A stretch of DNA of 64,000 nt, taken from Arachidicoccus terrestris. Its GTDB lineage: Bacteria > Bacteroidota > Bacteroidia > Chitinophagales > Chitinophagaceae. The notes beneath the pieces are model-generated. The model had not been told where the DNA came from. It made no database searches and saw nothing but the letters and a program-made list of their open reading frames with translations. Made by a program: the position numbers and the translations under genes. Numbering within the stretch: position 1 is the first letter of the stretch; every line of letters begins with the position of its first letter. Positions 9,726 to 19,264 of the stretch are shown piece by piece. The stretch is taken from assembly GCF_020042345.1 (NCBI RefSeq), contig NZ_CP083387.1:3844001-3908000 (forward strand), in the 5' to 3' direction.

Positions 9726-10658
9726 ATGAATGTCTTTGCAAAGCCGACAGAATTAAAGGACCTGGTCAGAACAGTTGCCATTGGGGACGCCTTGCAGGCA
9801 AAATGTAATGAAAAAGGAAGGGACAGCGTTACCGATCATAATGACGTGCAACATTTTGCATTAATCAAAACAACATGCAAAATTGTCAAAAGTGCTCCAT
9901 ATAGATTAGACCATTATGCGATTGTACTTTGCCTGAGCGGTCAGGCTAAAATGACTTCAGGTCATTTTAATTTCACGGTTCGGCCTCAGAGCATGCATTT
10001 TGTTTTTCCCGGAATGATCAATGTTGTGGAACAGAGCTCTGAAGATTTTGAAATCTATATGGTTTTATTTAGCCGCGATTTTTTTGCTGATATGTATCTG
10101 AAAGAGGCTGTTCTGGAAAGCATACTGGATCAGACCCCTGATTTTCCCCCAATTAGCCAGTTAGATAATGACATGTTTGCAAAGGTTAAATCCCTGATTG
10201 AAGGTATGCATGAAGAATATAAAATGCAGGAAAAATTCCATCTGAAGCTTATTCAGTCAATGCTTATGCAGCTGTTTTTCTTATCCGGCCGTATTTTTCA
10301 AAGTGAGATACAAGCCCAGCCGGCTATAGCTTCCAGAGGTTATCAACTTGTACAACAGTATAAGAAGGCGGTTGATGAAAACTTCATGGATAGGAGGATG
10401 GTTCAGTGGTATGCAGATAAATTATTTGTTACTGCAGGGTATTTGGGGGAGACGGTAAAGAAAGAAACAGGTGAAACAGCAATAAAGATTATTCACCGCC
10501 GAGTTTATCTGGAGGCACATTATTTACTTAATTATTCGCAACTTAGTGTTAAAGAGATTTCTGATCAGCTCAATTTTGACACACCATCACATTTTTCGAG
10601 ATTTTTTAAGCAGTTTGCAGGATATGCGCCAACAGCATTGAAGAAAAATATTGCTTGA
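9726..10658 (+). CDS. AraC-family transcriptional regulator
   Basis: A 310-residue regulator. The N-terminal part (about 25-170) is a cupin-like sensing domain with beta-rich sequence such as YAIVLCLSGQAKMTSGHFNFTV. The C-terminal 100 residues hold two helix-turn-helix motifs. The second is very typical: LSVKEISDQLNFDTPSHFSRFFKQFAGYAPTAL in two blocks at about 270-302. The effector is unknown. The gene ends in a terminator, and the next gene is an outer-membrane barrel with its own promoter, which is a possible but unproven target. Confidence 0.93.
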   Translation: MNVFAKPTELKDLVRTVAIGDALQAKCNEKGRDSVTDHNDVQHFALIKTTCKIVKSAPYRLDHYAIVLCLSGQAKMTSGHFNFTVRPQSMHFVFPGMINVVEQSSEDFEIYMVLFSRDFFADMYLKEAVLESILDQTPDFPPISQLDNDMFAKVKSLIEGMHEEYKMQEKFHLKLIQSMLMQLFFLSGRIFQSEIQAQPAIASRGYQLVQQYKKAVDENFMDRRMVQWYADKLFVTAGYLGETVKKETGETAIKIIHRRVYLEAHYLLNYSQLSVKEISDQLNFDTPSHFSRFFKQFAGYAPTALKKNIA

Positions 10659-10696
10659 TTCATTATTGAAGTAATGTATTGGGTCACTATATTTTG

Positions 10697-10740
10697 GCCT
10701 GCAGCCCAGTTATATTCAGTAAACGCGGTTGCAGGCTTTT
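10697..10740 (+). terminator. intrinsic terminator after the AraC gene
   Basis: GCCTGCAGCC pairs with GGTTGCAGGC (10 bp, one G-U) and is followed by TTTTG, 38 nt after the stop codon. Confidence 0.7.
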
Positions 10741-10808
10741 GTATATGTTAATTGCTCTGAAATAAAAGCATCCCCTGAAAATTGGTCATTTTTACCGCAA
10801 TTTTGGAA

Positions 10809-10839
10809 TTGATTGCTCTATCACGCCATACTACCTTTG
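10809..10839 (+). promoter_or_regulatory. -33/-7 promoter of the outer-membrane barrel gene
   Basis: TTG (10809-10811), 20 nt, then TACCTTTG (10832-10839). The same -7 sequence and the same spacing precede yidC. The predicted leader is about 60 nt. Confidence 0.6.
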
Positions 10840-10907
10840 CCTGGTCAATGAGTTATTCAAACTGCAGTTTTAAATAATACACTGAATAAATTATTTGATC
10901 ACTAAAA

Positions 10908-11480
10908 ATGAAAAAGATGAAAATTTTAAACAAAATAGCCGTATTATCGCTTGCATTGGTCCTTGGATTGACTATTAATGCAAAAGCACAGACCGCTCCT
11001 GAACGGTCCGGAATTCAGTTAAGTGTCGGACCGCAGGCCAACTTGCCATTGGGTAGTTTTAAAGATGCATATGATTGGTCCATAGGTGGAAGTGTACAGG
11101 CGGATTTTCCTGTATTAAAGAATGACTTGTATGTAGTCGTTAACGCTGGTTATAATAATTTCTTTGCAAAAGAAGGAGCAGGTACCGGCAAAGATCTGGG
11201 TGTTATCCCCGTAAGCGCCGGTTTGAAATATTATTTTCCTAGCACTAATTTATATGTACAGGGTACTGCTGGTGTGGGATTTTTGACCAGCAAAGATGAT
11301 GTTGCCGCCGATAAATCTGCTTCCTTTACCTATAGCCCGCAGGTCGGTTATTTATTAAATCTGGGCGGTCGTAATGCATTGGATATTGCGGTTAAGTTCG
11401 AAGGAGACAGCAAGATATACGACAATGGTAAGTCCAGCAATTTTCTGGGTTTACGTGTTGCATATAACTTGGGGCTGTAA
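10908..11480 (+). CDS. outer-membrane beta-barrel protein (porin-like family)
   Basis: A 190-residue exported protein with a signal peptide ending near TINAKAQ (residues 20-27). The mature protein has alternating amphipathic strands: GIQLSVGPQANLPLG, GGSVQADFPV, LYVVVNAGYNNFF, AGLKYYFPSTNLYVQGTAGVGFL, SPQVGYLLNLGG and FLGLRVAYNLGL. The final Leu-Gly-Leu strand end is typical of small 8-stranded barrels of the OmpA-like/porin family in Bacteroidota. The start could be Met1 or Met4 (MKILNK); both leave the signal peptide intact. Function within the envelope is unknown. Confidence 0.85.
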   Translation: MKKMKILNKIAVLSLALVLGLTINAKAQTAPERSGIQLSVGPQANLPLGSFKDAYDWSIGGSVQADFPVLKNDLYVVVNAGYNNFFAKEGAGTGKDLGVIPVSAGLKYYFPSTNLYVQGTAGVGFLTSKDDVAADKSASFTYSPQVGYLLNLGGRNALDIAVKFEGDSKIYDNGKSSNFLGLRVAYNLGL

Positions 11481-11540
11481 TTATCAAGATAATAAAGAAG
11501 AAGTCTGATAAAAATCCCATATTTTGGATTTTGTTTTTCT

Positions 11541-11570
11541 GCCACCTGTACTCTTACGGGTGGCTTTTTT
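11541..11570 (+). terminator. intrinsic terminator after the barrel gene
   Basis: GCCACCTGTA / TACGGGTGGC (10 bp, one G-U) with a CTCT loop and a TTTTTT tail, 60 nt after the stop. Confidence 0.85.
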
Positions 11571-11627
11571 GCGAAGTGTGATTATTGTTAAAATGTTTTC
11601 TATCTTTAATAGTTAATTTTAACGACT

Positions 11628-12020
11628 ATGAAAGCCGTCCAGTTTAGGGTCGCGAGACCCACGAATCGATTAAAGCAAATAGTTAGGTTCTACAATGAAG
11701 GCATAGGATTGAACATCCTTGGACAATTTGAAAATCATGAAGGATATGATGGCGTTATGTTGGGACTACCCGGCAAGACTTATCATCTTGAATTTACGCA
11801 ACATATAAAAGAGGCTGTGTTGGCTGAGCCCACCAAGGAAAATTTGTTGGTTCTGTACTATGATAAAATCGAGGATTATAATGAAGCAAACGATCGGCTA
11901 AAATCATTCGGCGCTATGCCGGTTGAGCCGGAAAATCCATATTGGAAGGATAAAAGTACGACGTATGAAGATCCCGATGGCTGGAGGGTCATCCTTTTTA
12001 ACGGTGTTTTTAATCCTTAG
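11628..12020 (+). CDS. VOC-superfamily (glyoxalase/dioxygenase-like) protein
   Basis: A 130-residue single-unit vicinal-oxygen-chelate protein. It has two beta-alpha-beta-beta-beta halves: AVQFRVARPTNRLKQIVRFY, then GLGYDG-like and YHLEFTQH, and in the second half NLLVLYYDKIEDYNEANDRL followed by the canonical end YEDPDGWRVILFN. Metal-ligand positions appear as His/Glu in HLEF and the late DPDGW region. VOC proteins range from glyoxalases to resistance proteins; the substrate here is unknown. It stands alone between the barrel gene and yidC. Confidence 0.85.
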   Translation: MKAVQFRVARPTNRLKQIVRFYNEGIGLNILGQFENHEGYDGVMLGLPGKTYHLEFTQHIKEAVLAEPTKENLLVLYYDKIEDYNEANDRLKSFGAMPVEPENPYWKDKSTTYEDPDGWRVILFNGVFNP

Positions 12021-12271
12021 CGCTTTTCAATGAATTAATATGAGCTAAATATGGTATGGAAGCTTAGGACAGAGTGTGTATATTTGAATGTCTGGAGGAG
12101 CGGAAGTATGGGAACGTGCAGGACCGCATTGCCACGCGGGTTCATTTCGTGCGTTTAGGTGCGAATGCCTGAATGCATCAATATAGACGGCTTAATTTAG
12201 CGGCATGCTAAAATATATAGGCTTGACACCTAACGCTATTTGACTATTTACCGAAAAGATAGAGGGTTTGA
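12021..12271. other. intergenic stretch upstream of yidC
   Basis: About 250 nt with no supported gene, no long inverted repeat and no T-run terminator. Short GAATGC repeats occur near 12168-12176. Only the yidC promoter that follows is recognisable. Confidence 0.5.
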
Positions 12272-12302
12272 TTGGCATATTCTGCTGTGTTCATTACCTT
12301 TG
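12272..12302 (+). promoter_or_regulatory. -33/-7 promoter of yidC
   Basis: TTG (12272-12274), 20 nt, then TACCTTTG (12295-12302), 52 nt before the ATG. The element and spacing are identical to the promoter at 10809. Confidence 0.6.
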
Positions 12303-12354
12303 CCACTCAAATTTTAAAAATACTAGGCTAAATATTCTTAGTAAATAACACTGA

Positions 12355-14223
12355 ATGAAGACAGATAAAAATACCATTATAGGGCTTGCGTTGCTGGGTA
12401 TATTGTTTATTGGCTACTTTGTCATTACCGGCAAACAGAAAGACGCTTATGAGAAAAGTCAGCAACATATAAAAGACTCTCTTGCGCTGGTCCAGAAAGC
12501 TCAAGCGAAACCAATTGATACTGTAGCGCTTATTCAAGATTCCTTAAATGCAGATTCGCTGGCAAAAGCCGGCGCCGCTGGTAACTTTACAGGCGCTGCA
12601 AACGGTACCGAACAGCTCCAGGTTATTGAGAATGATCTGATGAAAATCACCTTTTCCAATAAAGGGGGACAGATTCAGAAAGTAGAATTAAAAAAATATA
12701 AATCTTATGATTCTACTCAGGTAATCCTCGGAGGAACCTCTAATAAACTGGGATATGCGATCAATACTTCTGCCAATAGTTCTACACAGACTACAGATCT
12801 GTATTTTACGGCAGAACCTGTAAAGCAAAATCAGGATGGCACACAGACTGTTACTTATAAGCTTTCCAATGCCAATGGACAGGTTGTTGAGCATCAGTTT
12901 GTAATTAAGAAGGATAATTACATGGTGGATTGGAATATCCTGATCAATGGCGCTCCTCAGCTGTTGACACAGAACGTACTGAATATCAACTGGGTAAATA
13001 TCTTGCATCGACAACAGTTAGCGGTTAAATATGAAAAAGAACAGTCTTATCTGGCCTATAATGATAGTAAAAAGGGTTATGATGATGAACGGGCAGCAGG
13101 TGGGGCAGATGAACAGTTCAAGAACGGCCTAACATGGATGGCTTTCAAGCAGCAGTTCTTCAACATGACCTTGCTTTCTAAAGGTGGAATTGGAGCAGGT
13201 AGTACGGCTAAAATGACTGCACAACCGGGTGATGATGGCGATTCAACGGTAAAACAGATTTTCCATGATACGGCCGCCCTTAAAATAGAAGTGCCGAGTA
13301 CGGCTTCCGTAAATATTCCGCTTCAATTGTATTATGGTCCTAATGATTATTATATTCTGAAGACATACGACAATGGGATGCATAATATGGTAGACCTAGG
13401 CTCCGGTATTGATGCATTTGCTAAATATGTGAACCGCTGGTTCATTATGCCAATCTTTAACTTTATTGCCAGTTTTGTCAGCAATTATGGTTGGGTGATC
13501 ATTCTGCTAACGATTTTTATCCGTCTGATTACCTCTCCACTTACATATAAAAGTTATTACAGCAGCGCGAAGATGAAGGTATTGAAGCCGGAAATCGATG
13601 CACTGAAAGAGAAATTTGGCAAAGATCAGCAAGGGTTTGCCATGGAGCAAATGAAGCTGTTTAGAGAAGCGGGAGCTAACCCGCTCAGCGGATGTATGCC
13701 CATGTTGTTACAGATCCCGATATTCCTTGCCTTATACCGGTTCTTTAACTCCAGTATCGCGTTACGGGGCCAGAGTTTTTTGTGGGCTAAGGATCTGTCT
13801 GCCTATGATGCTATCATTCATTTTAATACACATATACCCTTATTAGGAGATCATCTGAGCCTTTTCACAATTACCTATTGCGTGACCAGTATGTTCACCA
13901 GTATGTATAATATGAACATGTCGCCATCTACAGGCCAGAACCAGGCAATGATGAAATATATGCCCTATTTCATGCCGTTCATTTTCTTCTTTGTATTTAA
14001 TGGATTGCCCTGCGCCCTGACGCTTTACTATACAATTAGTAATCTGGTAACATTGGGGATACAGCTGGTCATCCAGAAATATATTCTGGATCATGATAAG
14101 ATCCTGGCAGAAATTAATACGAAACGTAAACAGCCGAAGCAGAAAAGTAAGTTCCAGGCGCGGATGGAGGCGATGCAGGAACAACAAAAGAAAATGCAGG
14201 AAATGCGAAAAAAGAATAAGTAG
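12355..14223 (+). CDS. yidC: membrane protein insertase YidC/Oxa1
   Basis: Inner-membrane insertase that folds and inserts proteins with or without the Sec translocon. At 622 residues it has the long Gram-negative form. An N-terminal membrane anchor (residues 6-25) is followed by a Ser/Ala-rich linker, then a large periplasmic beta-supersandwich domain (about 80-360). The conserved five-helix Oxa1 core starts near residue 370 (GWVIILLTIFIRLITSPLTY, KEKFGKD, NPLSGCMPMLLQIPIFLALY). The C-terminus is a Lys/Gln-rich cytoplasmic tail (580-622), which in this family contacts ribosomes. It has its own promoter and one of the strongest terminators in the window. Confidence 0.97.
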   Translation: MKTDKNTIIGLALLGILFIGYFVITGKQKDAYEKSQQHIKDSLALVQKAQAKPIDTVALIQDSLNADSLAKAGAAGNFTGAANGTEQLQVIENDLMKITFSNKGGQIQKVELKKYKSYDSTQVILGGTSNKLGYAINTSANSSTQTTDLYFTAEPVKQNQDGTQTVTYKLSNANGQVVEHQFVIKKDNYMVDWNILINGAPQLLTQNVLNINWVNILHRQQLAVKYEKEQSYLAYNDSKKGYDDERAAGGADEQFKNGLTWMAFKQQFFNMTLLSKGGIGAGSTAKMTAQPGDDGDSTVKQIFHDTAALKIEVPSTASVNIPLQLYYGPNDYYILKTYDNGMHNMVDLGSGIDAFAKYVNRWFIMPIFNFIASFVSNYGWVIILLTIFIRLITSPLTYKSYYSSAKMKVLKPEIDALKEKFGKDQQGFAMEQMKLFREAGANPLSGCMPMLLQIPIFLALYRFFNSSIALRGQSFLWAKDLSAYDAIIHFNTHIPLLGDHLSLFTITYCVTSMFTSMYNMNMSPSTGQNQAMMKYMPYFMPFIFFFVFNGLPCALTLYYTISNLVTLGIQLVIQKYILDHDKILAEINTKRKQPKQKSKFQARMEAMQEQQKKMQEMRKKNK

Positions 14224-14237
14224 TTAACTGCCTATCA

Positions 14238-14276
14238 GCCAAAAGGGCGATTCCAACAAGGAATCGCCCTTTTGGC
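14238..14276 (+). terminator. strong terminator after yidC
   Basis: A 17-bp perfect stem GCCAAAAGGGCGATTCC / GGAATCGCCCTTTTGGC with an AACAA loop begins 15 nt after the stop codon. The A-rich left arm and T-rich right arm make it functional in either direction. Confidence 0.85.
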
Positions 14277-14395
14277 TTGAAACCATTTAGGTTGCTGTTT
14301 GAAAGCAAAATCCCACCTACTTTAATGATAGGAATTATCAATTCCAGAGATAATAGCTTTACTCGGATAATCGAGAAGGTTCCAAAAACTTGGCG

Positions 14396-14403
14396 TACAT
14401 TTG
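14396..14403 (+). promoter_or_regulatory. -7 box of the CBS gene
   Basis: TACATTTG matches TAnnTTTG, 27 nt before the ATG at 14431. No -33 element is evident. Confidence 0.45.
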
Positions 14404-14430
14404 TATATTATATCACTAATTTAATAGACT

Positions 14431-15786
14431 ATGTGGCTCAATAACATCTTAGAAACCATTGGAAATACCCCATTGATCGAACTGAATAAGAGTGTCAAAG
14501 GGTTACCCTGTAAGGTTTTGGCCAAAGTAGAATATTTTAATCCTGGAAATTCTGTAAAAGACCGCATGGCCATTAAAATGGTAGAAGTCGCTGAAAAAGA
14601 AGGCTTGTTAAAGCCTGGAGGCACGATCATTGAAGGAACCAGCGGCAATACTGGGATGGGGCTGGCGCTGGCAGCTATTATTAAGGGTTATAAATGTATT
14701 TTTACAACAACAGATAAACAAAGCAAAGAAAAAGTAGACATCCTAAAAGCATTAGGGGCTGAAGTGATCGTGTGTCCGACAAATGTGGAACCAGAAGATC
14801 CGCAGAGCTATTATTCGGTCTCCAGAAGATTGGCTGAGCAGACACCTAACTCATTTTATGTAAACCAATATGATAACCTGGCTAACCGCCTGGCGCATTA
14901 TGAACAGACGGGCCCAGAGATCTGGGAGCAAACCGAAGGGAAACTCACACATCTGGTCGTTGCTTCGGGTACGGGCGGTACGGTAACCGGGGTCGGTAAG
15001 TATCTGAAAGAAAAAAATAAAGATATCCAAGTCTGGGCAATCGACAGTTATGGTTCGTTACTGACTAAATATTTCCGGACCGGGGAGCTGGACAGTAAGG
15101 AAGTTTACCCATATATCACCGAAGGCATCGGAGAGGACTTTGTACCACAAAACTTCGATATGTCCTATATCGATCATTTCGAACAAGTGACCGATAAAGA
15201 TGCTGCAGTGATGGCCCGAAGGATAACTAAAGAGGAGGGAATATTTGTCGGTTACAGTGCCGGGAGTGCTTTACAGGGTATCTATCAACTGAAAGACAAA
15301 TTGAAGAAAGATGATCTTGTCGTCGTGATCTTCCACGATCATGGTAGTCGTTATGTGGGTAAAATCTATAACGATGAATGGATGATGGAGCGGGGCTTTA
15401 TGGAGGTAAAAACCCTGAAAGATATTATTAATGGGCGTAAAGAAAACAAATTAATTGCTATTGAACCGGAGGCAACGGTTGTGCAGGCCGTAGAGCTCAT
15501 GAGAAAATTTGATATTGAAAACATTCCGGTAAGAGATCAGGATCAGATTATCGGTTCTATTAGTGAAAGTGGCCTTTTTCAAAAGATATTTGCCAACCCG
15601 GAACTAAAAAACGAGAAGGTGAGTCAGGTGATGGAAAAGCCTTACCCGGTGGTGCCTATTGAAACACCCATTGAGAAGAGCAGTCATTTGATCAGCCGTG
15701 AAAACGGGGCTATTTTGGTCACTGATGAGTTGGGTAATCATCATATCGTTACCAAGTTTGATTTCATCCATAGTTTTGCTCAATAG
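14431..15786 (+). CDS. cystathionine beta-synthase with C-terminal CBS domain pair
   Basis: PLP enzyme of the cysteine synthase fold type II group, fused to a regulatory CBS pair (451 residues). It is predicted to make cystathionine from serine and homocysteine, though O-acetylserine sulfhydrylase activity cannot be excluded. The PLP lysine is Lys43 in GNSVKDR. EGTSGNTG binds the substrate carboxylate and GTGGTVTG holds the PLP phosphate. From about residue 325 to the end are two CBS motifs (ATVVQAVELMRKFDIENIPV and the second half ending HHIVTKFDFI), which bind adenosyl ligands in this family. The Nudix gene starts 9 nt downstream, so the two form an operon. Confidence 0.93.
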   Translation: MWLNNILETIGNTPLIELNKSVKGLPCKVLAKVEYFNPGNSVKDRMAIKMVEVAEKEGLLKPGGTIIEGTSGNTGMGLALAAIIKGYKCIFTTTDKQSKEKVDILKALGAEVIVCPTNVEPEDPQSYYSVSRRLAEQTPNSFYVNQYDNLANRLAHYEQTGPEIWEQTEGKLTHLVVASGTGGTVTGVGKYLKEKNKDIQVWAIDSYGSLLTKYFRTGELDSKEVYPYITEGIGEDFVPQNFDMSYIDHFEQVTDKDAAVMARRITKEEGIFVGYSAGSALQGIYQLKDKLKKDDLVVVIFHDHGSRYVGKIYNDEWMMERGFMEVKTLKDIINGRKENKLIAIEPEATVVQAVELMRKFDIENIPVRDQDQIIGSISESGLFQKIFANPELKNEKVSQVMEKPYPVVPIETPIEKSSHLISRENGAILVTDELGNHHIVTKFDFIHSFAQ

Positions 15787-15795
15787 TTATTTAAC

Positions 15796-16353
15796 GTGGA
15801 AGATCTACCGATAGAAGAAAATCCCTGGAAGGTTGTTTCCGGCAAAGAAGTATATGATAATCCCTGGATCAATGTCACCGCTTATGAGGTGATCAATCCA
15901 TCGGGAGGTAATGGTATTTATGGTAAAGTCCATTTTAAAAATCGGGCCATCGGTGTTGTGGCGATGGACGAAAATAATCAGCTGTTCCTGGTAGGGCAAT
16001 ACCGGTTCCCTTTAGAAAGATATAGCTGGGAATTACCCGAAGGCGGCGGTCCGCTGAATGAAGCCGCGCTGAGCGCGGCAAAAAGGGAGCTCCTGGAAGA
16101 GACTGGATTGGTCGCGAATAATTGGCAGGAGTTTTTGACTATGGATCTTTCTAATTCAGTTACGGATGAGCAGGCAACCGTATTTCTGGCCACGGGTCTT
16201 AGCCAAAAAGAAGCGGCACCGGAACCAACAGAAAAATTGCAAATCATCCGTAAGTCATTCAGTCAGGTTTTTGATCTGGTGATGGCAGGGAAGATCACGG
16301 ATAGCATTACAGTTGCGGCTATCCTTAAATTAAAAGCGATGGGGTATAGTTAA
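15796..16353 (+). CDS. Nudix hydrolase, ADP-ribose pyrophosphatase-like
   Basis: A 185-residue Nudix enzyme. The complete Nudix box GGGPLNEAALSAAKRELLEE followed by TGL (G-x5-E-x7-REL-x-EE-x-GL) lies at about residues 81-103. Preceding strands include AIGVVAMDENNQLFLVGQYRFPLERYSWELPEG in two blocks, typical of ADP-ribose pyrophosphatases of the NudF type. The start is GTG at 15796, because the next in-frame ATG is 55 residues inside and would remove the first strands. It follows the CBS gene by 9 nt and converges on the UDP-glucose dehydrogenase gene. Confidence 0.9.
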   Translation: MEDLPIEENPWKVVSGKEVYDNPWINVTAYEVINPSGGNGIYGKVHFKNRAIGVVAMDENNQLFLVGQYRFPLERYSWELPEGGGPLNEAALSAAKRELLEETGLVANNWQEFLTMDLSNSVTDEQATVFLATGLSQKEAAPEPTEKLQIIRKSFSQVFDLVMAGKITDSITVAAILKLKAMGYS

Positions 16354-16399
16354 TCGCAATGATGATCTCCCCGCGTTTCCGAGAGTCAATGATGACTGT

Positions 16400-17713
16400 T
16401 TATTGCCCGATGCCGTAATAGATAAAACCTGCCTTGGTCAACTGCACGTCATCATAGATATTTCTGCCATCAAATACAACCGGGGTTTGCATCAGTGATT
16501 TTATCTGATTCCAGTTAGGAAGCCTAAAGGCATTCCATTCCGTAATGAGTGCAATGGCGTCAGCACCTTTGACGGAGTCATATACATCTTCTGCCCATTT
16601 CACTTTATCGGATAATACTTTGCGGGCTTCTTTCATGGCTTCCGGGTCATAGACCTGGACTTTCGCTCCCGATGCCAGTAACGCTTCGATCAGTACCAGC
16701 GCCGGTGCCTCCCTCATATCATCGGTATTAGGCTTAAAAGCGAGTCCCCAGACCGCTATAGTCTTGCCCTCCAATGATTGATCATAATGCCGGTTGATCT
16801 TGTCAAATAATACCTTTTTCTGTGCATCGTTGACCGCTTCCACAGCTTCTAGCAAACGTAATGGATATTGATGATCCTTACCCGTACGCAGTAAGGCTTT
16901 AACATCCTTGGGAAAGCAAGAGCCTCCATATCCGACTCCCGGGTAGAGGAACTTTCTGCCAATGCGGGGATCGGTGCCTATACCCGCCCTTACATGAGAT
17001 ACATTGGCGCCGACTTTTTCGCATAAATTTGCAATATCGTTCATAAAGCTGATGCGGGTGGCCAACATGGCATTGGCTGCATATTTTGTCATTTCCGCGG
17101 AAGGAATGTCCATATACAGAATACGGTAGCCATTCAACAAGAATGGCTTGTAGAGCGTATCCATTGTTTCCCTGGCCCGGTTGCTGTCAATGCCCACAAC
17201 GATTCTGTCAGGGCTCATAAAATCTTTAATGGCCGCCCCTTCTTTTAGAAACTCTGGATTAGATACGACATCAAAGGGTATATCCTGCCCTCTTTTTTCT
17301 AACGCTTTGTTGATCGTAGCCCGGACCTTTTCTGAAGACCCGACCGGCACAGTGCTTTTGGTAACGACAACTGTATAATCTTCCAGATGTTGTCCGATCG
17401 AATCTGCTACAGAGAGTACATATTGCATATCGGCGCTGCCATCTTCTCCCGCAGGGGTGCCTACTGCGATAAATACGGCGCCAGCGTCTTTTATATGATC
17501 CGCTATGGAAGTGCTGAAATGAAGCCTTTTGCTTTTGACATTACGGTTAACAATATCTTCCAGTCCAGGTTCAAATATGGGCAAGATGCCTTTTTGAAGA
17601 TTGTCAATCTTTTGCTGATCGACATCCACACAGCAAACATCCACCCCGATATCTGCCAGACAGGCACCTGTTACTAATCCCACATATCCTGAGCCCGCAA
17701 TTACTACTTTCAT
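16400..17713 (-). CDS. UDP-glucose 6-dehydrogenase
   Basis: NAD-dependent four-electron oxidation of UDP-glucose to UDP-glucuronate, supplying precursors for exopolysaccharide or surface glycans. I place the start at ATG 17713 because MKVVIAGSGYVGLVTGACLA is the family N-terminus with the GxGxxG NAD motif; an upstream ATG at 17833 adds 40 unrelated residues. The protein is then 437 residues. The catalytic Cys is in YGGSCFPKD (about residue 260), and the C-terminal UDP-binding domain has VWGLAFKPNTDDMREAP. No neighbouring glycan genes are adjacent. A Ugd/TuaD-type name would fit; I leave the symbol open. Confidence 0.95.
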   Translation of the reverse strand: MKVVIAGSGYVGLVTGACLADIGVDVCCVDVDQQKIDNLQKGILPIFEPGLEDIVNRNVKSKRLHFSTSIADHIKDAGAVFIAVGTPAGEDGSADMQYVLSVADSIGQHLEDYTVVVTKSTVPVGSSEKVRATINKALEKRGQDIPFDVVSNPEFLKEGAAIKDFMSPDRIVVGIDSNRARETMDTLYKPFLLNGYRILYMDIPSAEMTKYAANAMLATRISFMNDIANLCEKVGANVSHVRAGIGTDPRIGRKFLYPGVGYGGSCFPKDVKALLRTGKDHQYPLRLLEAVEAVNDAQKKVLFDKINRHYDQSLEGKTIAVWGLAFKPNTDDMREAPALVLIEALLASGAKVQVYDPEAMKEARKVLSDKVKWAEDVYDSVKGADAIALITEWNAFRLPNWNQIKSLMQTPVVFDGRNIYDDVQLTKAGFIYYGIGQ

Positions 17714-17957
17714 GTATGCGCATTTTAATTTATTATTATAACCCTGCTCAAATTGTCCCAAACCAATCCGGCGTCGAAAGCCTAAAAATAACTCTGTAGC
17801 AGGAATTAAAAAAGTTCTGGAAAGATAATACATCCTTCTTTATCAAATTTTAAAAAAAGCCTAATCTGCATTCCACTGTACAGGATTTGGTTAAAAATAA
17901 GGTCATGGTTGCGTTACCAGTCTATTTTTTGTACTTTGCGCACAAATCATGTAAAAT

Positions 17958-19205
17958 ATGACAGATCAATATAAATATACAGTGACAGACAGGTTTTTGC
18001 GGTATGTAAAAATTGATACACAAAGCGATCCAGATAACCCGGCTTTTCCTTCTTCAGAGAAGCAAAAAGATCTTAGCAAGCTCTTGGTTAAGGAATTGTT
18101 GGAAATGGGCATTAAGGATGCGGTGATGGACCAAAATGGCTATGTTTATGCGACAATTGAATCTAACACAGATAAAGAAGTCCCGGTTATTTGTTTTTGC
18201 TCCCATGTGGATACTGCGCCGGATTGTTCTGGAAAAGATGTACGGCCTATTGTTCATGAGAATTATGATGGCAGCGATATTCAGCTGCCCGATGATCCGG
18301 ATCAGGTGATCCGTATGGCGGACTATCCTTATTTAAAAACACATTTGGGTAAATCGATCATTACGGCTAGCGGTAAAACGTTGTTAGGCGGAGACGATAA
18401 AAGCGGCGTTGCGGTTATTATGGATTCGGCTCATTATTTAATCAACCACCCAGAGATAAAACACGGAACCGTAAAAATTTTGTTTACGCCGGATGAAGAA
18501 ACTGGCAGAGGTACCGAAAAGGTGGACTTAAAAAGACTGGGCGCTGATTTTGGGTACACATTGGATGGAGGCGAACTGGGAAGCTTTGAGGATGAAACTT
18601 TCAGTGCTGATGGAGCCAAAATCACGGTACACGGGGTTATTGCACATCCGGGTTATGCGAAAGGTAAGCTCGTTAACGCGCTTAAAATTGCAGGAGAAAT
18701 CCTGGCTGCTTTACCTAAAAATGAATTCAGTCCGGAAACGACCAGTGGGAGAGAAGGCTTTGTGCATCCTGTCAAGGTAGAAGGGATTGCAGAGGAGGCG
18801 TCCATTGATTTTATCGTGAGAGACTTCATAACCGAGAATCTGGCAAAACATGAGGCCAGACTCAAGGCGATAGCGGAAGAAATCATCCTGCAATATCCAG
18901 GTGTTAAACTAGACTTTGCTGTCAAGGAACAATATCGGAATATGAAGGAAATCCTGCAACAATATCCGGAGGTGGCTGATAATGCCATCATAGCATACAA
19001 GAACGCAGGATTGGAAGTGGTCAATGAACCTATCAGAGGGGGCACAGATGGCAGCAGGCTTAGTTTTATGGGCCTTCCCTGTCCAAATATCTTTACCGGC
19101 ATGCAGGCTATCCATAGCCGCCACGAGTGGATTGGTATTTCAGATATGGAAAAAGCAGTGGACGTTTTGGTCGAATTGACAAAAGTGTGGGAAGAAAAAG
19201 CCTAA
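17958..19205 (+). CDS. pepT: peptidase T (aminotripeptidase)
   Basis: Di-zinc M20-family tripeptidase that removes N-terminal residues from tripeptides in the cytoplasm. At 415 residues it is the standard length. The first zinc ligand motif is CFCSHVDTAPD (His and Asp). The bridging Asp is in LLGGDDKSGVA, the catalytic pair is TPDEETGRG, and the C-terminal His lies in FTGMQAIHSRHEWI. The dimerisation/lid domain occupies the middle (about 205-320). It is divergent from UDP-glucose dehydrogenase, with a tRNA gene 59 nt downstream. A near-consensus TACTTTG sits 26 nt before the ATG. Confidence 0.95.
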   Translation: MTDQYKYTVTDRFLRYVKIDTQSDPDNPAFPSSEKQKDLSKLLVKELLEMGIKDAVMDQNGYVYATIESNTDKEVPVICFCSHVDTAPDCSGKDVRPIVHENYDGSDIQLPDDPDQVIRMADYPYLKTHLGKSIITASGKTLLGGDDKSGVAVIMDSAHYLINHPEIKHGTVKILFTPDEETGRGTEKVDLKRLGADFGYTLDGGELGSFEDETFSADGAKITVHGVIAHPGYAKGKLVNALKIAGEILAALPKNEFSPETTSGREGFVHPVKVEGIAEEASIDFIVRDFITENLAKHEARLKAIAEEIILQYPGVKLDFAVKEQYRNMKEILQQYPEVADNAIIAYKNAGLEVVNEPIRGGTDGSRLSFMGLPCPNIFTGMQAIHSRHEWIGISDMEKAVDVLVELTKVWEEKA

Positions 19206-19264
19206 ATCAGTTGAAAATACAATTCTAGCAATTATATTTGCATCCCGAGAGAATATCGGGTATA

